Positions 42,570 to 52,733 of a DNA stretch of 64,000 bases are shown piece by piece. Numbering within the stretch: position 1 is the stretch's first letter; every line of letters begins with the position of its first letter. A model generated the notes under the pieces. It worked only from the letters and a program-made list of their open reading frames with translations, was not told where the DNA came from and ran no database searches. A program made the position numbers and the translations under genes. The DNA is from Marinobacter sp. AC-23 (lineage in GTDB: Bacteria > Pseudomonadota > Gammaproteobacteria > Pseudomonadales > Oleiphilaceae). The DNA lies in assembly GCF_001858325.1 (NCBI RefSeq), contig NZ_MBPP01000034.1, positions 1 to 64,000 on the forward strand, written 5' to 3'.

Positions 42570-44774
42570 TCAGGCAGTTTTGCTGCGCAGGGAACCGACG
42601 ACGGCATCCAGTGCCCGGTCAATAAATGCCCCTTGCTCAAGCAGTGTCATTCTTCCGCGTCGCATTTCATGCGCCAGCTCAACGCGGGTCTTCTCAATGA
42701 CCTTCAGGCCCATGCGATTCACAAAGACAAAGCAGTCTGCTTCCTCAATGATTGCGGAAAGCTTGCACCGAAAGTTTGCACCATTAACCAGCCGGAACTC
42801 AACCCAATTCCCTATCTCGATGCTATCAATTTGAGCCATGAATTCAGCTATGGCAGCATCTTCGGGCTGAAGCTCGGCTTTGTTTTTGGCTTCGTCCAGG
42901 TCTTCAGCCTGAACTGTAGGTGCTTCAGTCAGCTCCATACTGGAACTGGCCCTGAAAGCTTCGGCTAATTCGTGCTTAAGCTGCCCCATAGTATCGTCGA
43001 GCTTTGCGGCATTGTACGAAACCTCTTCCAGGCCCGCGCGCAGTGATTTGAGCAGGCTGGGAACAACGCGAACCCACTGATCCCGTTCAGCGTCTTCTTG
43101 GTGCGGGTGGAGACACCAGATCAGGTCATCGACAACTTTCACGCTCTCCTGCCAGCGATGCTCGACATCGTCCCGGAGGTAGGCAAGAAACATGACCCGG
43201 CTCCAGCCGTTGATCAGTATGTTATATACAGGCTCTGGAAGTCGGTAGCGTGCCACGCGCTCCTGTATGACCCTGTCGACCAGCTCTTGGGCCTTTTGGG
43301 ATTTTATGCGGCCACGTTCAGATTCACGGGTACGCTGCTCTACCAGGGATGATTTGCGGTTTTCTCGGGCAAGAAATTCTTCAAACTCATCGTTCAACGT
43401 TTCAAACAGGGTTATGTCGCCGTCAAACTCAGAGAGGATTCTCTGCACAATGCCGTGAATCATCTCGTACAGCTTGTCACGGGCCTTTTCATCACTGTTG
43501 CTCCAGCCAATGCCGGCTCGGGCTAGGGCGTTCAGTAGCTTGCGCGCCGGATGCGTAGTCTTGCTGAAAAAGCTTTTGTCTTTGATGACAACTTTCAGGA
43601 TAGGTATCTGCAATCGGCTGATAAGTACTTGAACCGGGGCCGACAGGTTGTAGTCATCAAGAATGAATTCAAAAAGCATGGATACAAGGTTGATCAGATC
43701 CTCGTCCATTTCTTTGAGCGCCGGCTTTTTGCCGTCGCGGGTGTTCGCCTGGGCTAGAATCTGTTGGACCGCTTCACGAAGATCAATGGTAAGCGGCTCG
43801 CCTTCGCTGAGGTTGTTTTCAGCGCTAGCTTGAGTATTCAAAGATAGGGTTGCCAGCAAACCCACCAATTCACTGCCCCCAATGACCCGGATGTCTGGGT
43901 CATGCTGCCGTGACGGTATGCCCGAATTAGCCCGTTGGCGGGCCAGCAGCTGATGGATCTGCTCAAATACGGCGCTACTGCCAGCACTGCTGTCTTGTCG
44001 GCCCTCGCCGGGTACAGCGGAGCCTTCCGGGTTCGCGGCCGCCGATCGATCTTCAGAGGCGCCGTGTTGCTGACCGCTTTTGCCGTGATAGCGGAAGTTG
44101 GGTATGACGCCCGCCTGAATGAGAATTCTGTTTGCTTCATCCAGAAGCATGCCCAGGTTGGACACAACGTAGCGATCAAACTGCTTGAGCAGGATTAATC
44201 GTTCACGGATCTGAATTTCCAGTGCTTGAATGGCTTCAGTGAAAGCGCTGCAAAGATGTTCAGGCGCCATAGGGTTTACTGGCGATTCGTCAGAAGCGCC
44301 TTCGTACACCTTGCTGAAGCGAGTTTGCAGCTGCAAAAGTGGGCCCTGGAAATGAACCTTGGCCTTGGTGATCATGGCATTTAGAGCAACCTGCTCTTCC
44401 AGATCATCGTCTCCAACGAGCGCGAGGTTGTCTGCACTTGCCTGTTGCCCCAAGGAATCTTCCTGCAGCTGGCCTGCATGGGGAGGGTTGGCAAAAAACT
44501 GGGCAACCGTATTCTGAAAATGCCGCTCTACGCCTTTGCGCTTAATGCGAATTTCCCGCATGGCTTCAAAATAGCGATTCTGTTCGTTGTTGCTACGAGC
44601 GTTGTTAGCCAGTTCGAACAGCGAATCATCAACCGCATCGAAGGCACCCTGCAGCAAATCTCCTAGCCCGGCGACAACTGTGTCGCGGATACGGGTGACC
44701 TCCACAGGAACCGGTTTGCTGCTACCCGCTTCTCTGTGTTCACGGAGGTAATGTATGCCGGACTGCTTGTTCAT
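42570..44774 (-). CDS. DUF1631 family protein
   Basis: Encodes 734 aa, largely helical and acidic. It matches DUF1631, a large cytosolic family common in Pseudomonas and Marinobacter. The conserved parts include FELANNARSNNEQNRYFEAM, VHFQGPLLQLQTRFSKVYEG, VSMLFEFILDDYNLSAPVQV and KTHPARKLLNALARAGIGW, followed by the PilZ-like end WVEFRLVNGANFRCKLSAII and VNRMGLKVIEKTRVELAHEM. The C-terminal 100 residues resemble a PilZ cyclic-di-GMP domain in shape, but the usual RxxxR motif is not clear. Function unknown. It starts well clear of the neighbouring Yip1 gene, separated by a terminator. Confidence 0.85.
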   Translation of the reverse strand: MNKQSGIHYLREHREAGSSKPVPVEVTRIRDTVVAGLGDLLQGAFDAVDDSLFELANNARSNNEQNRYFEAMREIRIKRKGVERHFQNTVAQFFANPPHAGQLQEDSLGQQASADNLALVGDDDLEEQVALNAMITKAKVHFQGPLLQLQTRFSKVYEGASDESPVNPMAPEHLCSAFTEAIQALEIQIRERLILLKQFDRYVVSNLGMLLDEANRILIQAGVIPNFRYHGKSGQQHGASEDRSAAANPEGSAVPGEGRQDSSAGSSAVFEQIHQLLARQRANSGIPSRQHDPDIRVIGGSELVGLLATLSLNTQASAENNLSEGEPLTIDLREAVQQILAQANTRDGKKPALKEMDEDLINLVSMLFEFILDDYNLSAPVQVLISRLQIPILKVVIKDKSFFSKTTHPARKLLNALARAGIGWSNSDEKARDKLYEMIHGIVQRILSEFDGDITLFETLNDEFEEFLARENRKSSLVEQRTRESERGRIKSQKAQELVDRVIQERVARYRLPEPVYNILINGWSRVMFLAYLRDDVEHRWQESVKVVDDLIWCLHPHQEDAERDQWVRVVPSLLKSLRAGLEEVSYNAAKLDDTMGQLKHELAEAFRASSSMELTEAPTVQAEDLDEAKNKAELQPEDAAIAEFMAQIDSIEIGNWVEFRLVNGANFRCKLSAIIEEADCFVFVNRMGLKVIEKTRVELAHEMRRGRMTLLEQGAFIDRALDAVVGSLRSKTA

Positions 44775-44911
44775 GGCCGACTCCTATTAACGGCTCAACC
44801 GGGTACATGACCGAGCTTAACTGTCTGATTTTTGATTATAGGTTAAATTTACCGCATTTTTGGCTTTGTTAACACGAATAAAAGCCAACCGGTGCGTCTA
44901 TTTGAAAAAAG

Positions 44912-44938
44912 AAAGGGTGTTCGGTCAGAACACCCTTT
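44912..44938 (-). terminator. Rho-independent terminator after the Yip1 family gene
   Basis: AAAGGGTGTTC and GAACACCCTTT form a perfect 11-bp stem with a 5-base loop. On the minus strand a CTTTTTTC run follows immediately, completing a strong terminator for the gene at 44974-45576. Confidence 0.9.
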
Positions 44939-44973
44939 GCTGTTTCGCTGACGCGAAGGCCTAATGTTTGCTC

Positions 44974-45576
44974 TTAGCTTATATAAACCGGGCCAATTCC
45001 TACGCTCCAGATCACTACGGTGATTGCAAGGAGGGCGACAAACATGATCAACCCAACCGTGAGCACTGCTGTGGCAAACATAAACCCACGGTCTGCAGGA
45101 ATCTTCATGAGAATGGGTAAGCCTTCATAAAGCAGGTATACCGCGTAAGCAATGGCAACGAGCCCCGCCAGCATGTTCACCCAAATATTAGGGTAAGCGG
45201 CAATAACTCCGATCAAAAACATAGGGGTGGCGGTGTAGGCTGCCATGGCGACGCCCCGCGGGGTTTTATCCGCTACTTCGTAGGTTGCCGCAAAGAAATC
45301 AATAAATTTACCGAGAATGAATATGCCAGCCAGCATGGCAGCGTAAAACATTACGGATAGGCTCAGTGCACTGCTGACTGACAAGCGCGTGATCTGGCCG
45401 TCGCCGATTTGCCAACCCACTTGGGTGGTTCCAAAAAAGCCCGCTAACGCTGGTATGAGTGCGAGAAGTAATACGTGTCCTGTGTAAAGGCGGGTAACAG
45501 ACTCGGATTCTTTCCGAATGGCTTCCCATTGCTGGTCAGGATTGGTCAGAAGACCAAAGCTATGCGTCAAACTCAT
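44974..45576 (-). CDS. Yip1 family membrane protein
   Basis: Encodes 200 aa from ATG at 45576 with AAGGAG seven bases upstream; a TTG two codons before is in frame. Five hydrophobic helices are visible (HVLLLALIPALAGFFG, SSALSLSVMFYAAMLAGIFI, AYTATPMFLIGVIAAYPNIW, AVLTVGLIMFVALLAITVVI). NPDQQWEAIRKESES near the start and the TPMFLIG piece are typical of bacterial Yip1-domain proteins. The function in bacteria is unclear. It stands alone and is followed by a strong terminator. Confidence 0.85.
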   Translation of the reverse strand: MSLTHSFGLLTNPDQQWEAIRKESESVTRLYTGHVLLLALIPALAGFFGTTQVGWQIGDGQITRLSVSSALSLSVMFYAAMLAGIFILGKFIDFFAATYEVADKTPRGVAMAAYTATPMFLIGVIAAYPNIWVNMLAGLVAIAYAVYLLYEGLPILMKIPADRGFMFATAVLTVGLIMFVALLAITVVIWSVGIGPVYIS

Positions 45577-45729
45577 GGACAAACTCCTTGCGATTATTGT
45601 TGTTCCGCGTTCCCTCTAAGTGTTGGCGGTAGATTGATAGGCGTCAAGGAGTTGGTTACATTTAGATCGTTTTAGAACAGGCTTCGCTATAACCAGAGCG
45701 TCTATAGCGAAGTGAGAAGGTTGGCAGTG

Positions 45730-47012
45730 TCAGGCGATGGAAAGCGCCCGTTTTTTGCGTTTTTTGGGGTGAACAATCGCCGCCTTTACCACGTTGTCCT
45801 TGATCTGTAGAACCTCTACCCGGTGGCCGTCTACCTTTAGGCAAACATTGGTGTCAGGAATGTTTTCAAGGGTTTCGGTAATCAAGCCGTTGAGGGTTTT
45901 GGGGCCGTCCGTAGGCAGTTTCCAGCCCAGGGTTTTGTTGATAGTGCGCACGGCGGCAGTGCCGTCAACAATAAAGGTGCCGTCTTCCTGAGGGATGATG
46001 TCGGGGCTTGTGGCTGCATAGTCTGTTGTGAATTCGCCAACAATCTCTTCGAGAATATCTTCCAGGGTAGCAAGCCCAAGCACGTCACCATACTCATCAA
46101 CGACGATGCTAAATCGGCGCTTTCCCTTCTGAAAATTGATGAGCTGCGTATTCAGTGGTGTGCTCTCGGGAACGAAGTAAGGCTCCTGGCACAGCTGCAG
46201 GATCATGGCTTTGCTGATTTCGTCCTGCTGCAGCAGTTTGGCTGCGCTGCGTAGGTGCAAGATGCCCTGAATATTGTTGATATCCCCTTTAAATACCGGC
46301 AGCCGGGTGTGCTGGCTGTTTCTCAGTTGCCGCAGAATAGTGTCTGTGTCGTCATCCAGATCGAGGCCTGAGACTTCATTTCGCGGCACCATAATGTCAT
46401 TTACGGTGACTTTTTCCAGGTCCAAAATGCTTACAAGCATGTCTTTGTGCTTTGCCGGAATCAGGCGCCCGCTTCGTTTACCAGGGTTCTAAGTTCTTCC
46501 CGGCTAAGGTGGTCGCTGGCAGCGTCGTTCGGTGAGATCCTCAGAATTCTGAGAATGGCGCCGGTAAACAAGTTGACTGCCCACACGATGGGATAAAGAA
46601 CCTTAAGCAGTGGTCCTAGGATGTAGCTTGCCGGGAAGGCGATTTTTTCCGGAAACAGGGCGGCCAGGGTTTTTGGGGTGACTTCGGCAAAAATCAGGAT
46701 GACGATGGTTAATAGTAGCGTCGCAATAGCAATGCCCGCGTTGCCCCAGATGCGAATGGCTATAACAGTGGCAATGGATGATGCCAATATGTTCACGAAG
46801 TTGTTGCCGATCAGAATGATACCGATTAGCTGATCGGTGCGTTGCAGCAACTTCTGGGCTCGTTTTGCGCCCTTGTGGCCAGTTTTCGCCATGTGTTTGA
46901 GGCGATACCGGTTGAGTGACATCATGCCGGTTTCAGAGCTGGAGAAAAATGCCGACAGCATGATCAGCCCGACAAGAATAATCGACAGCGCAGTAAGCGA
47001 TGTACCGTCCAA
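45730..47012 (-). CDS. HlyC/CorC family transporter (DUF21-CBS), one-base frameshift
   Basis: The start is TTG at 47012 with AAGGA ten bases upstream. The DUF21 membrane part (LSIILVGLIMLSAFFSSSET, GIILIGNNFVNILASSIATV, FAEVTPKTLAALFPEKIAFP) is followed by the first stop at 46461. Adding one C in the plus-strand run at 46468-46470 gives VNEAGRLIPAKHKDMLVSIL and continues with two CBS motifs (DIMVPRNEVSGLDLDDDTD; FVVDEYG-like RFSIVVDEYGDVLGLATLED) and the CorC_HlyC domain to 45730, for 427 aa. This is the usual form. It probably exports or senses divalent cations. I regard the break as a sequence error. Confidence 0.88.
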
Positions 47013-47094
47013 GCTAGGGGTGTCCTTTTGTTACTTATAAGTAGCGAAAATAAGTTGTGATTGTGTCTGGTGTCAAGACGTTGTACGCGGTGAG

Positions 47095-47901
47095 TTAGCC
47101 ACCTTTTCGAAATACAAGCTCAAGGGCGAACTTGCTGCCGTAAAAGGCCACCATGAGAAGCGCGCAGCCAGCCAGCGTCCAGCGGCTTGCTGTGATACCT
47201 CGCCAGCCTTTTGTGTAGCGCCCAACAAGCAGCGCAACGAATACCAGCAGCGATAACAGGGAGAATAAAGTTTTATGGGCGAGGTTCTGAGCGAACAGGT
47301 TTTCTATAAACAGCGCGCCCGTCACAATGGCGAGAATCAGCATGACCACGCCGGCCCAGACCATTTCAAAAAGTAAAGATTCCATGGTTTGCAGCGGTGG
47401 CAGGTTGCGTATTAAAGGGCTGTTGTAGTTGTGTTTTAGTTGCCTGTTCTGGAAGTAAAGCAAAGTTGCCTGTATAGCCGCGAGGGTAAACAGGCTGTAG
47501 GCTGTTACCGACAGTGCGATATGGGAAAGCACGCCGTAGCTTTCGTCGGAGACTAGGCGTGACGGCGTATGCGTGATCAGGGCCATGATGATGGTGAACG
47601 CTGCCAACGGGTATGCGCCTAAAAAAAGGCTTTGAACCGGTTTTTTGAGGTTCAGCCCTAACAAAAGAAACACGATTAGCCAGGAAATCAGCACTGAACT
47701 TTTGAAAAATCCAAGATCGACGCCGCCATCGTGGTGTATTGTCTGGGTAATCAAAAGCCCGTGAGCGGTGAGCGCCAACATGCCTATAAGGGTGGTGATC
47801 GCCATGTTACTTTGCACGTGTCCACGAAAGTGGAGCGCTTGCAGGGCGGTACCGACGCTGTACAGAAAAAGAGAGGTGACCGCGAGAATCAGCGTTCCCA
47901 T
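47095..47901 (-). CDS. Cytochrome c assembly protein, CcsA/YpjD-like
   Basis: Encodes 268 aa, start ATG at 47901 with AAGGAAG upstream. There are eight or so membrane helices and the CcsA-type core: GVLSHIALSVTAYSLFTLAA, LLFEMVWAGVVMLILAIVTG and HKTLFSLLSLLVFVALLVGR, containing conserved His residues for heme handling. Proteins of this YpjD/HemX-like type sit next to ffh in many gammaproteobacteria. It is divergent from ffh. Whether it acts in heme handling or cytochrome c maturation is not settled. Confidence 0.85.
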   Translation of the reverse strand: MGTLILAVTSLFLYSVGTALQALHFRGHVQSNMAITTLIGMLALTAHGLLITQTIHHDGGVDLGFFKSSVLISWLIVFLLLGLNLKKPVQSLFLGAYPLAAFTIIMALITHTPSRLVSDESYGVLSHIALSVTAYSLFTLAAIQATLLYFQNRQLKHNYNSPLIRNLPPLQTMESLLFEMVWAGVVMLILAIVTGALFIENLFAQNLAHKTLFSLLSLLVFVALLVGRYTKGWRGITASRWTLAGCALLMVAFYGSKFALELVFRKGG

Positions 47902-47991
47902 GACTTCCTTATTAACCGCTGTGCTAGCTGGAGATCGGCAAGCATGGCTGCCGATTTGACCGGGTTGGTCGTTTCAGAACGATAGTCTGGT

Positions 47992-47997
47992 TATAAT
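47992..47997 (+). promoter_or_regulatory. -10 element upstream of ffh
   Basis: TATAAT is a perfect -10 hexamer 86 bases before the ffh ATG. The -35 is weak; TCGTTT is at 17-base spacing. It is the probable promoter of ffh and perhaps the rpsP operon. Confidence 0.5.
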
Positions 47998-48082
47998 GTC
48001 GCGATTATGCAACAGGAATCAAGGGGCCGAAGCCGGCCCTGAGGTTTGTGCACTCAATTTATCCGGGGTACGGAAGAGCAAC

Positions 48083-49468
48083 ATGTTTGAGAACCTCCAA
48101 GACCGACTTTCCGGTAGCCTGCGCAAGATTTCCGGCCAGGCGCGGCTTACCGACGACAATATAAAGGACACTCTCCGCGAAGTGCGCATGGCGCTTTTGG
48201 AGGCCGACGTAGCTCTGCCGGTAGTGAAAGACTTTGTTGAGGGTGTCCGTCAGCGAGCTATCGGCCAGGAGGTCCAGCGCAGCCTATCCCCAGGCCAGGT
48301 GTTCATTAAGGTCGTTCAGCAAGAGCTTGAGCGGGTAATGGGCGAGGGGAATGAAACCCTTAATCTTGCCGTTCAGCCTCCTGCCGTAATCATGATGGCG
48401 GGCCTCCAGGGCGCGGGTAAAACCACGACAGTTGCTAAGTTGGCGCGTTTCCTCAAGGAGCGCCAGAAAAAATCTGTTTTGGTGGTGAGTGCTGACATCT
48501 ACCGGCCGGCGGCTATCAAGCAGCTGGAGACCCTTGCAGGTGAGGTGGGTGTTGAGTTTTTCCCAAGTACCGCTGACCAGGATCCGGTTGCCATTGCCGA
48601 GGGCGCGGTTGCCGCAGCCCGCAAGAAGCACATTGACGTTGTAATTCTTGATACCGCGGGTCGCCTGCACGTTGATGAGCGGATGATGGGGGAGATTGGA
48701 CGGCTGCATAGCGCGGTCAAGCCGGTAGAAACCCTCTTTGTGGTCGATGCGATGACGGGGCAGGATGCCGCGAATACCGCCAAGGCGTTTAACGACGCGC
48801 TTCCATTGACCGGCGTAGTGCTGACTAAAACCGACGGCGATGCCCGTGGCGGTGCGGCGCTGTCTGTAAGGCATATTACTGGTAAGCCGATAAAGTTTTT
48901 GGGTGTTGGCGAAAAGTCGGATGCCCTGGAGCCGTTTTATCCAGAGCGGGTGGCCTCTCGGATACTTGGCATGGGCGATGTGCTGTCTCTTATAGAGGAA
49001 GCAGAACGCAAACTGGATCAGAAAAAAGCAGAGAAACTCACCAAAAAAATCAAGAAAGGTAAAAGTTTTGATTTGGAGGATTTCCGCGACCAGCTTCAGC
49101 AGATGAAAAGCATGGGCGGTATTGGTGGCTTGATGGATAAGCTTCCGGGTATGGGGCAGATGGCGCAAGTAGCGCAGCAACAGGTCAATGATAAGTCCAT
49201 GGGGCAGCTAGAGGCGATCATTTGTTCAATGACCTCAAGAGAGCGCCGCCGCCCGGATGTGATTAACAATTCCCGAAAGCGCCGCATTGCTGCGGGCTCT
49301 GGAACTCAGATACAAGATGTGAATCGTTTGCTCAAGCAGCACAAGCAAATGCAGAAAATGATGAAAAAGTTTGGAAAAAAAGGCGGAATGGCCAATATGA
49401 TGCGCGGTCTCGGTGGTATGATGCCGCCCGGTGGTGGCGGTGGAATGCCGCCGCCTGGGCGTATGTGA
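48083..49468 (+). CDS. ffh: Signal recognition particle protein Ffh
   Basis: Encodes 461 aa from ATG at 48083, preceded by AAGAGCAAC; the longer frame to 47996 lacks support. The NG domain has Walker A AGLQGAGKTTTVAKLARFL, SADIYRPAAIKQLETLA, DTAGRLHVDERMMGEI and LTKTDGDARGG. The M domain is methionine-rich (MGQMAQVAQQQ, MQKMMKKFGKK, GGMMPPGG). It binds signal sequences of nascent chains with 4.5S RNA and delivers them to FtsY. It is followed by a terminator and then rpsP-rimM-trmD-rplS. Confidence 0.97.
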   Translation: MFENLQDRLSGSLRKISGQARLTDDNIKDTLREVRMALLEADVALPVVKDFVEGVRQRAIGQEVQRSLSPGQVFIKVVQQELERVMGEGNETLNLAVQPPAVIMMAGLQGAGKTTTVAKLARFLKERQKKSVLVVSADIYRPAAIKQLETLAGEVGVEFFPSTADQDPVAIAEGAVAAARKKHIDVVILDTAGRLHVDERMMGEIGRLHSAVKPVETLFVVDAMTGQDAANTAKAFNDALPLTGVVLTKTDGDARGGAALSVRHITGKPIKFLGVGEKSDALEPFYPERVASRILGMGDVLSLIEEAERKLDQKKAEKLTKKIKKGKSFDLEDFRDQLQQMKSMGGIGGLMDKLPGMGQMAQVAQQQVNDKSMGQLEAIICSMTSRERRRPDVINNSRKRRIAAGSGTQIQDVNRLLKQHKQMQKMMKKFGKKGGMANMMRGLGGMMPPGGGGGMPPPGRM

Positions 49469-49480
49469 AAAGCCTTACAC

Positions 49481-49518
49481 GGAAAACCTGGAATCAGTTG
49501 GTTTTCCTGTTTTCTTTG
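49481..49518 (+). terminator. Terminator after ffh
   Basis: GGAAAACC (49481-49488) pairs with GGTTTTCC (49500-49507) around an 11-base loop, and a T-rich TGTTTTCTTT follows. It separates ffh from the rpsP operon, though partial read-through is possible. Confidence 0.7.
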
Positions 49519-49632
49519 GGGCGCATTTAGCATAGAATAGCGCCCCTTTCGAGTATGGGTCTTCGCGATAGCCACCATTGTGGTCGTCGTGAAACGTACA
49601 AAGTTCGTATAACAGAACAGGATATTGGTTAA

Positions 49633-49872
49633 ATGGTAACAATCCGTTTGGCTCGCGGCGGCTCTAAGAAGCGCCCGTTCTATCATCTGACAGTCACTGA
49701 CAGCCGTAAACCACGTGACGGAAGCTTTATTGAGCGCGTTGGTTTCTTTAACCCAATTGCACGCGGCCAAGAAGAGCGTCTGCGCGTTGATCGCGACCGT
49801 GTAAATTTCTGGATTGGCCAGGGTGCACAAGCCAGCGATCGCGTTGCGCAATTGCTCAAGACTGCTGAGTAA
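49633..49872 (+). CDS. rpsP: 30S ribosomal protein S16
   Basis: Encodes 79 aa with the S16 signature [20 protein letters not shown] and [19 protein letters not shown] near the start. It assembles the 30S subunit body. First gene of the rpsP-rimM-trmD-rplS operon, with rimM starting 28 bases after its stop. Length is normal. Confidence 0.98.
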   Translation: MVTIRLARGGSKKRPFYHLTVTDSRKPRDGSFIERVGFFNPIARGQEERLRVDRDRVNFWIGQGAQASDRVAQLLKTAE

Positions 49873-49899
49873 GTTTTTACTGACCACCGGGGTTGTTGT

Positions 49900-50427
49900 A
49901 TGACGCAGAATTCGCAGGAAACTGTGATCGGTCGGATTACCTCGGTATTTGGGGTTAAAGGGTGGCTAAAGGTTTTTTCCTTCACCGACCCCATAGACGG
50001 AATACTTGACTATACCGACTGGGTTCTGGATCTGGACGGTAAGCGTATTCCTATAAAGCTTGAAGAGGGTCGCCGTCAAGGCAAAGCGATCGTTGTCAGG
50101 CTTAAAGGTATTGCTGACCGTGAACTCGCACGCACGTATTGTGGTGCTGAAGTTAAGGTGCCAACAGCTGAATTGCCTGAACTCCCTGATGGGGAGTTTT
50201 ACTGGCTTCAGTTGCACGGTCTTGATGTGTTCACGATTGAAGGTGAATGCCTCGGTCGCGTGGATCACCTGATAGAAACTGGTTCCAATGATGTTTTGGT
50301 GGTGCATGCAACGGCGGGCTCCATAGACCAGCGCGAGCGCTTGATTCCTTATCGTCCTGACGAAGTGGTCAGGGAGATCGATCTGGCGCAACGCAAATTG
50401 GTTGTAGACTGGGATCCGGAGTTCTGA
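49900..50427 (+). CDS. rimM: Ribosome maturation factor RimM
   Basis: Encodes 175 aa. The N-terminal RimM domain has IGRITSVFGVKGWLKVFSFT and the hinge region leads to the PRC-barrel with DGEFYWLQLHGLDVFTIEGE and LIPYRPDEVVREIDLAQRK. It assists late assembly of the 30S head. The start is ATG at 49900. trmD begins 4 bases after its stop. Confidence 0.96.
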   Translation: MTQNSQETVIGRITSVFGVKGWLKVFSFTDPIDGILDYTDWVLDLDGKRIPIKLEEGRRQGKAIVVRLKGIADRELARTYCGAEVKVPTAELPELPDGEFYWLQLHGLDVFTIEGECLGRVDHLIETGSNDVLVVHATAGSIDQRERLIPYRPDEVVREIDLAQRKLVVDWDPEF

Positions 50428-50430
50428 CGG

Positions 50431-51189
50431 ATGTGGATTGGCGCAGTCAGTCTGTTTCCGGACATGTTCCAGGCAGTAACGGATTACGGGATAACGAGTA
50501 GGGCAGTGCGCGATGGTCTTTTGACCTTCGATTGCTGGAACCCTCGCGAATTTACCCATGATCGTCACCGTACCGTCGATGACCGTCCTTACGGGGGTGG
50601 CCCTGGCATGCTGATGAAAATTCAGCCGCTCCGGGATGCCATTCACGCAGCACGGAAGGCGGCGCCAGGAAAAGCCTGCGTGGTTTATCTTTCGCCCCAG
50701 GGTGAGACGTTAAATCAAGCTGTTGTGGAGTCGCTCGCTTCGGAAGAGCGTTTGATTCTGGTAGCTGGGCGCTATGAAGGCGTTGATGAACGCCTGATAG
50801 CAGCAGAGGTTGATCGGGAAGTGTCACTGGGAGATTTTGTTCTTTCTGGTGGCGAACTCGCAGCTATGGCTGTTATTGATGCGGTTACACGCCTCATCCC
50901 CGGAGCGCTGGGTCATGCGCAGTCGGCAGAGCAGGATTCTTTTGCTGACGGTTTGCTGGATTGTCCGCACTACACCCGGCCCGAAGTTTACGAAGGTCAG
51001 GCGGTGCCGGATATTTTGTTGGGCGGTCACCATGGTCAAATCCGGCGTTGGCGGCTAAAGCAGTCGCTGAGGCGAACCCGGGAGCGACGCCCCGACCTGC
51101 TTGAAAAGCGGGTGCTTACGGACGAAGAGCGTGAGCTACTGGGTGAGATTTTAAACGAACCGTGTGCCTCTGAATCATCAGGGCATTAA
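50431..51189 (+). CDS. trmD: tRNA (guanine-N1)-methyltransferase
   Basis: Encodes 252 aa. The trefoil-knot S-adenosylmethionine site is visible: [34 protein letters not shown] and [20 protein letters not shown]. It methylates G37 of several tRNAs and so prevents frameshifting. It begins [20 protein letters not shown]. Third gene of the operon, followed 25 bases later by rplS. Confidence 0.97.
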   Translation: MWIGAVSLFPDMFQAVTDYGITSRAVRDGLLTFDCWNPREFTHDRHRTVDDRPYGGGPGMLMKIQPLRDAIHAARKAAPGKACVVYLSPQGETLNQAVVESLASEERLILVAGRYEGVDERLIAAEVDREVSLGDFVLSGGELAAMAVIDAVTRLIPGALGHAQSAEQDSFADGLLDCPHYTRPEVYEGQAVPDILLGGHHGQIRRWRLKQSLRRTRERRPDLLEKRVLTDEERELLGEILNEPCASESSGH

Positions 51190-51214
51190 AAGATTGAGTA
51201 TCAGGAGCATTACG

Positions 51215-51571
51215 ATGAGCGGCAAGAACAACATCATCCATCAAATTGAAACAGAGCAGATGACCAAGGAAATCCCCGCGTTTGCGCCGGGTGATACCGT
51301 GGTTATTCAGGTTCGTGTAACTGAAGGCACTCGTGAGCGCCTACAGGCGTTCGAAGGCGTTGTCATTGGTAAGCGTAACCGTGGCATGAACTCGTCTTTC
51401 ACCGTACGGAAAATTTCATACGGCGTAGGCGTTGAGCGTACTTTCCAGACCTTCTCCAAGTTGATCGACAGCATTGCTGTGAAGCGTCGTGGCGATGTGC
51501 GCCAGGCGAAGCTTTACTACTTGCGCGAGCTTTCTGGTAAGGCAGCACGTATCAAGGAAAAGCTGGGCTGA
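51215..51571 (+). CDS. rplS: 50S ribosomal protein L19
   Basis: Encodes 118 aa from ATG at 51215 with CAGGAG upstream. The L19 signature is visible: [40 protein letters not shown] and [20 protein letters not shown]. It sits at the 30S-50S interface. Last gene of the operon, followed by a strong terminator at 51600. Confidence 0.98.
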   Translation: MSGKNNIIHQIETEQMTKEIPAFAPGDTVVIQVRVTEGTRERLQAFEGVVIGKRNRGMNSSFTVRKISYGVGVERTFQTFSKLIDSIAVKRRGDVRQAKLYYLRELSGKAARIKEKLG

Positions 51572-51599
51572 TCAGCATATGCTGAGCAACCCTGCAGTG

Positions 51600-51627
51600 A
51601 AAAAGGCAGCCTAAGGGCTGCCTTTTT
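51600..51627 (+). terminator. Rho-independent terminator after rplS
   Basis: AAAAAGGCAGC-CTAAGG-GCTGCCTTTTT is an 11-bp stem with a T-run, the classic form for the end of this operon. Confidence 0.92.
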
Positions 51628-51684
51628 CGTTTCTGGCGAGCCAGAATGCAAATTTGCGAATATGGGTTGTCAGAGGGCGGTGGT

Positions 51685-52587
51685 GTGAGACTAGAGGATG
51701 AAGCTGTCGTTGTCCGGTTTGTTGATGCTGTATGGCTTGAGGATGGTCTGGGTGAAAAAACCAGACAAGCGTACCGCAGTGATTTGCAACGCTTGGCCGC
51801 ATGGCTGGAAAACCAGCCCGGGCGGCGCTGCTGGCCGAGGCGCGGCGAACGGATTTGTTGGCGTGGATGGCTGGCGGGCTAGCCGAAGGAATCAAAACGT
51901 CTACGGCGGCTCGTCGTCTCTCGGGCATGCGCCGTTTTTTTCGGTTTTTGCTGAGGGAAAGACTGATTTCAGAGGACCCTACGTTGCGTATAGATAGCCC
52001 TCGCTTGCCCCGGCGGTTGCCGGATTCGTTGACCGAAGTGGAGGTGGATGCGCTTCTGGCGGAGCCGGATCCCAGCTTGCCGATTGAGCAGCGTGACAAG
52101 GCGATGCTGGAGATTCTATATGGCTGCGGGTTGCGGGTGTCTGAGCTTACCGGCTTGCGCGTTGATCAGGTGAATCTTCGCCAAGGCGTTATACGGGTTA
52201 TGGGTAAGGGCGACAAAGAGCGCCTTGTGCCTTTGGGAGAAGAGGCGATAGATTGGTTGCTCCAGTATATGAAGGAGGGGCGGCCTGAGCTGCTTAAAGG
52301 GAGGGCTTGCGATGCGCTGTTTCCCGGCAACCGCGCAGCTGCCATGACGCGGCAAACATTCTGGTACCGTGTACGCCATTACGCTGTGCGAACGGGCATC
52401 CGAAAACACTTGTCACCCCACACGCTGCGGCATGCCCTTCGCAACCCACCTTCTTAACCATGGTGCAGATCTACGGGTTGTTCAGATGTTGTTGGGCCAT
52501 TCGGATCTTTCCACAACGCAAATATATACCCACGTGGCGCGACAGCGTTTGCAGTCGTTACATCAGGCTCATCATCCGCGTGGTTGA
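51685..52587 (+). CDS. xerD: Tyrosine recombinase XerD, two one-base frameshifts
   Basis: GTG at 51685 follows AGAGGG at good spacing and aligns with E. coli XerD; ATG at 51646 is an alternative. The core domain starts [22 protein letters not shown] is missing at 51820-51822 ([14 protein letters not shown] after repair) and an extra C lies at 52435-52437 ([14 protein letters not shown] after repair). Together they give 300 aa. The catalytic residues are all there: [46 protein letters not shown] (nucleophile Tyr). XerD resolves chromosome dimers at dif with XerC. Both breaks are probably sequence errors. Confidence 0.88.
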
Positions 52588-52733
52588 GCTTGTGATTTTT
52601 CGGTAAGGTGTCGCTTTGAACTTTTGTGGCAAGCAGGTGTCGCATTGTTTTAGCTTAAAAATTCGTTTCATGGCTAGTGCGAGTGTCTGCGCAAGCCCAA
52701 TAAGTATCCGATCAAAAAGGTGTGTTTACCAGA

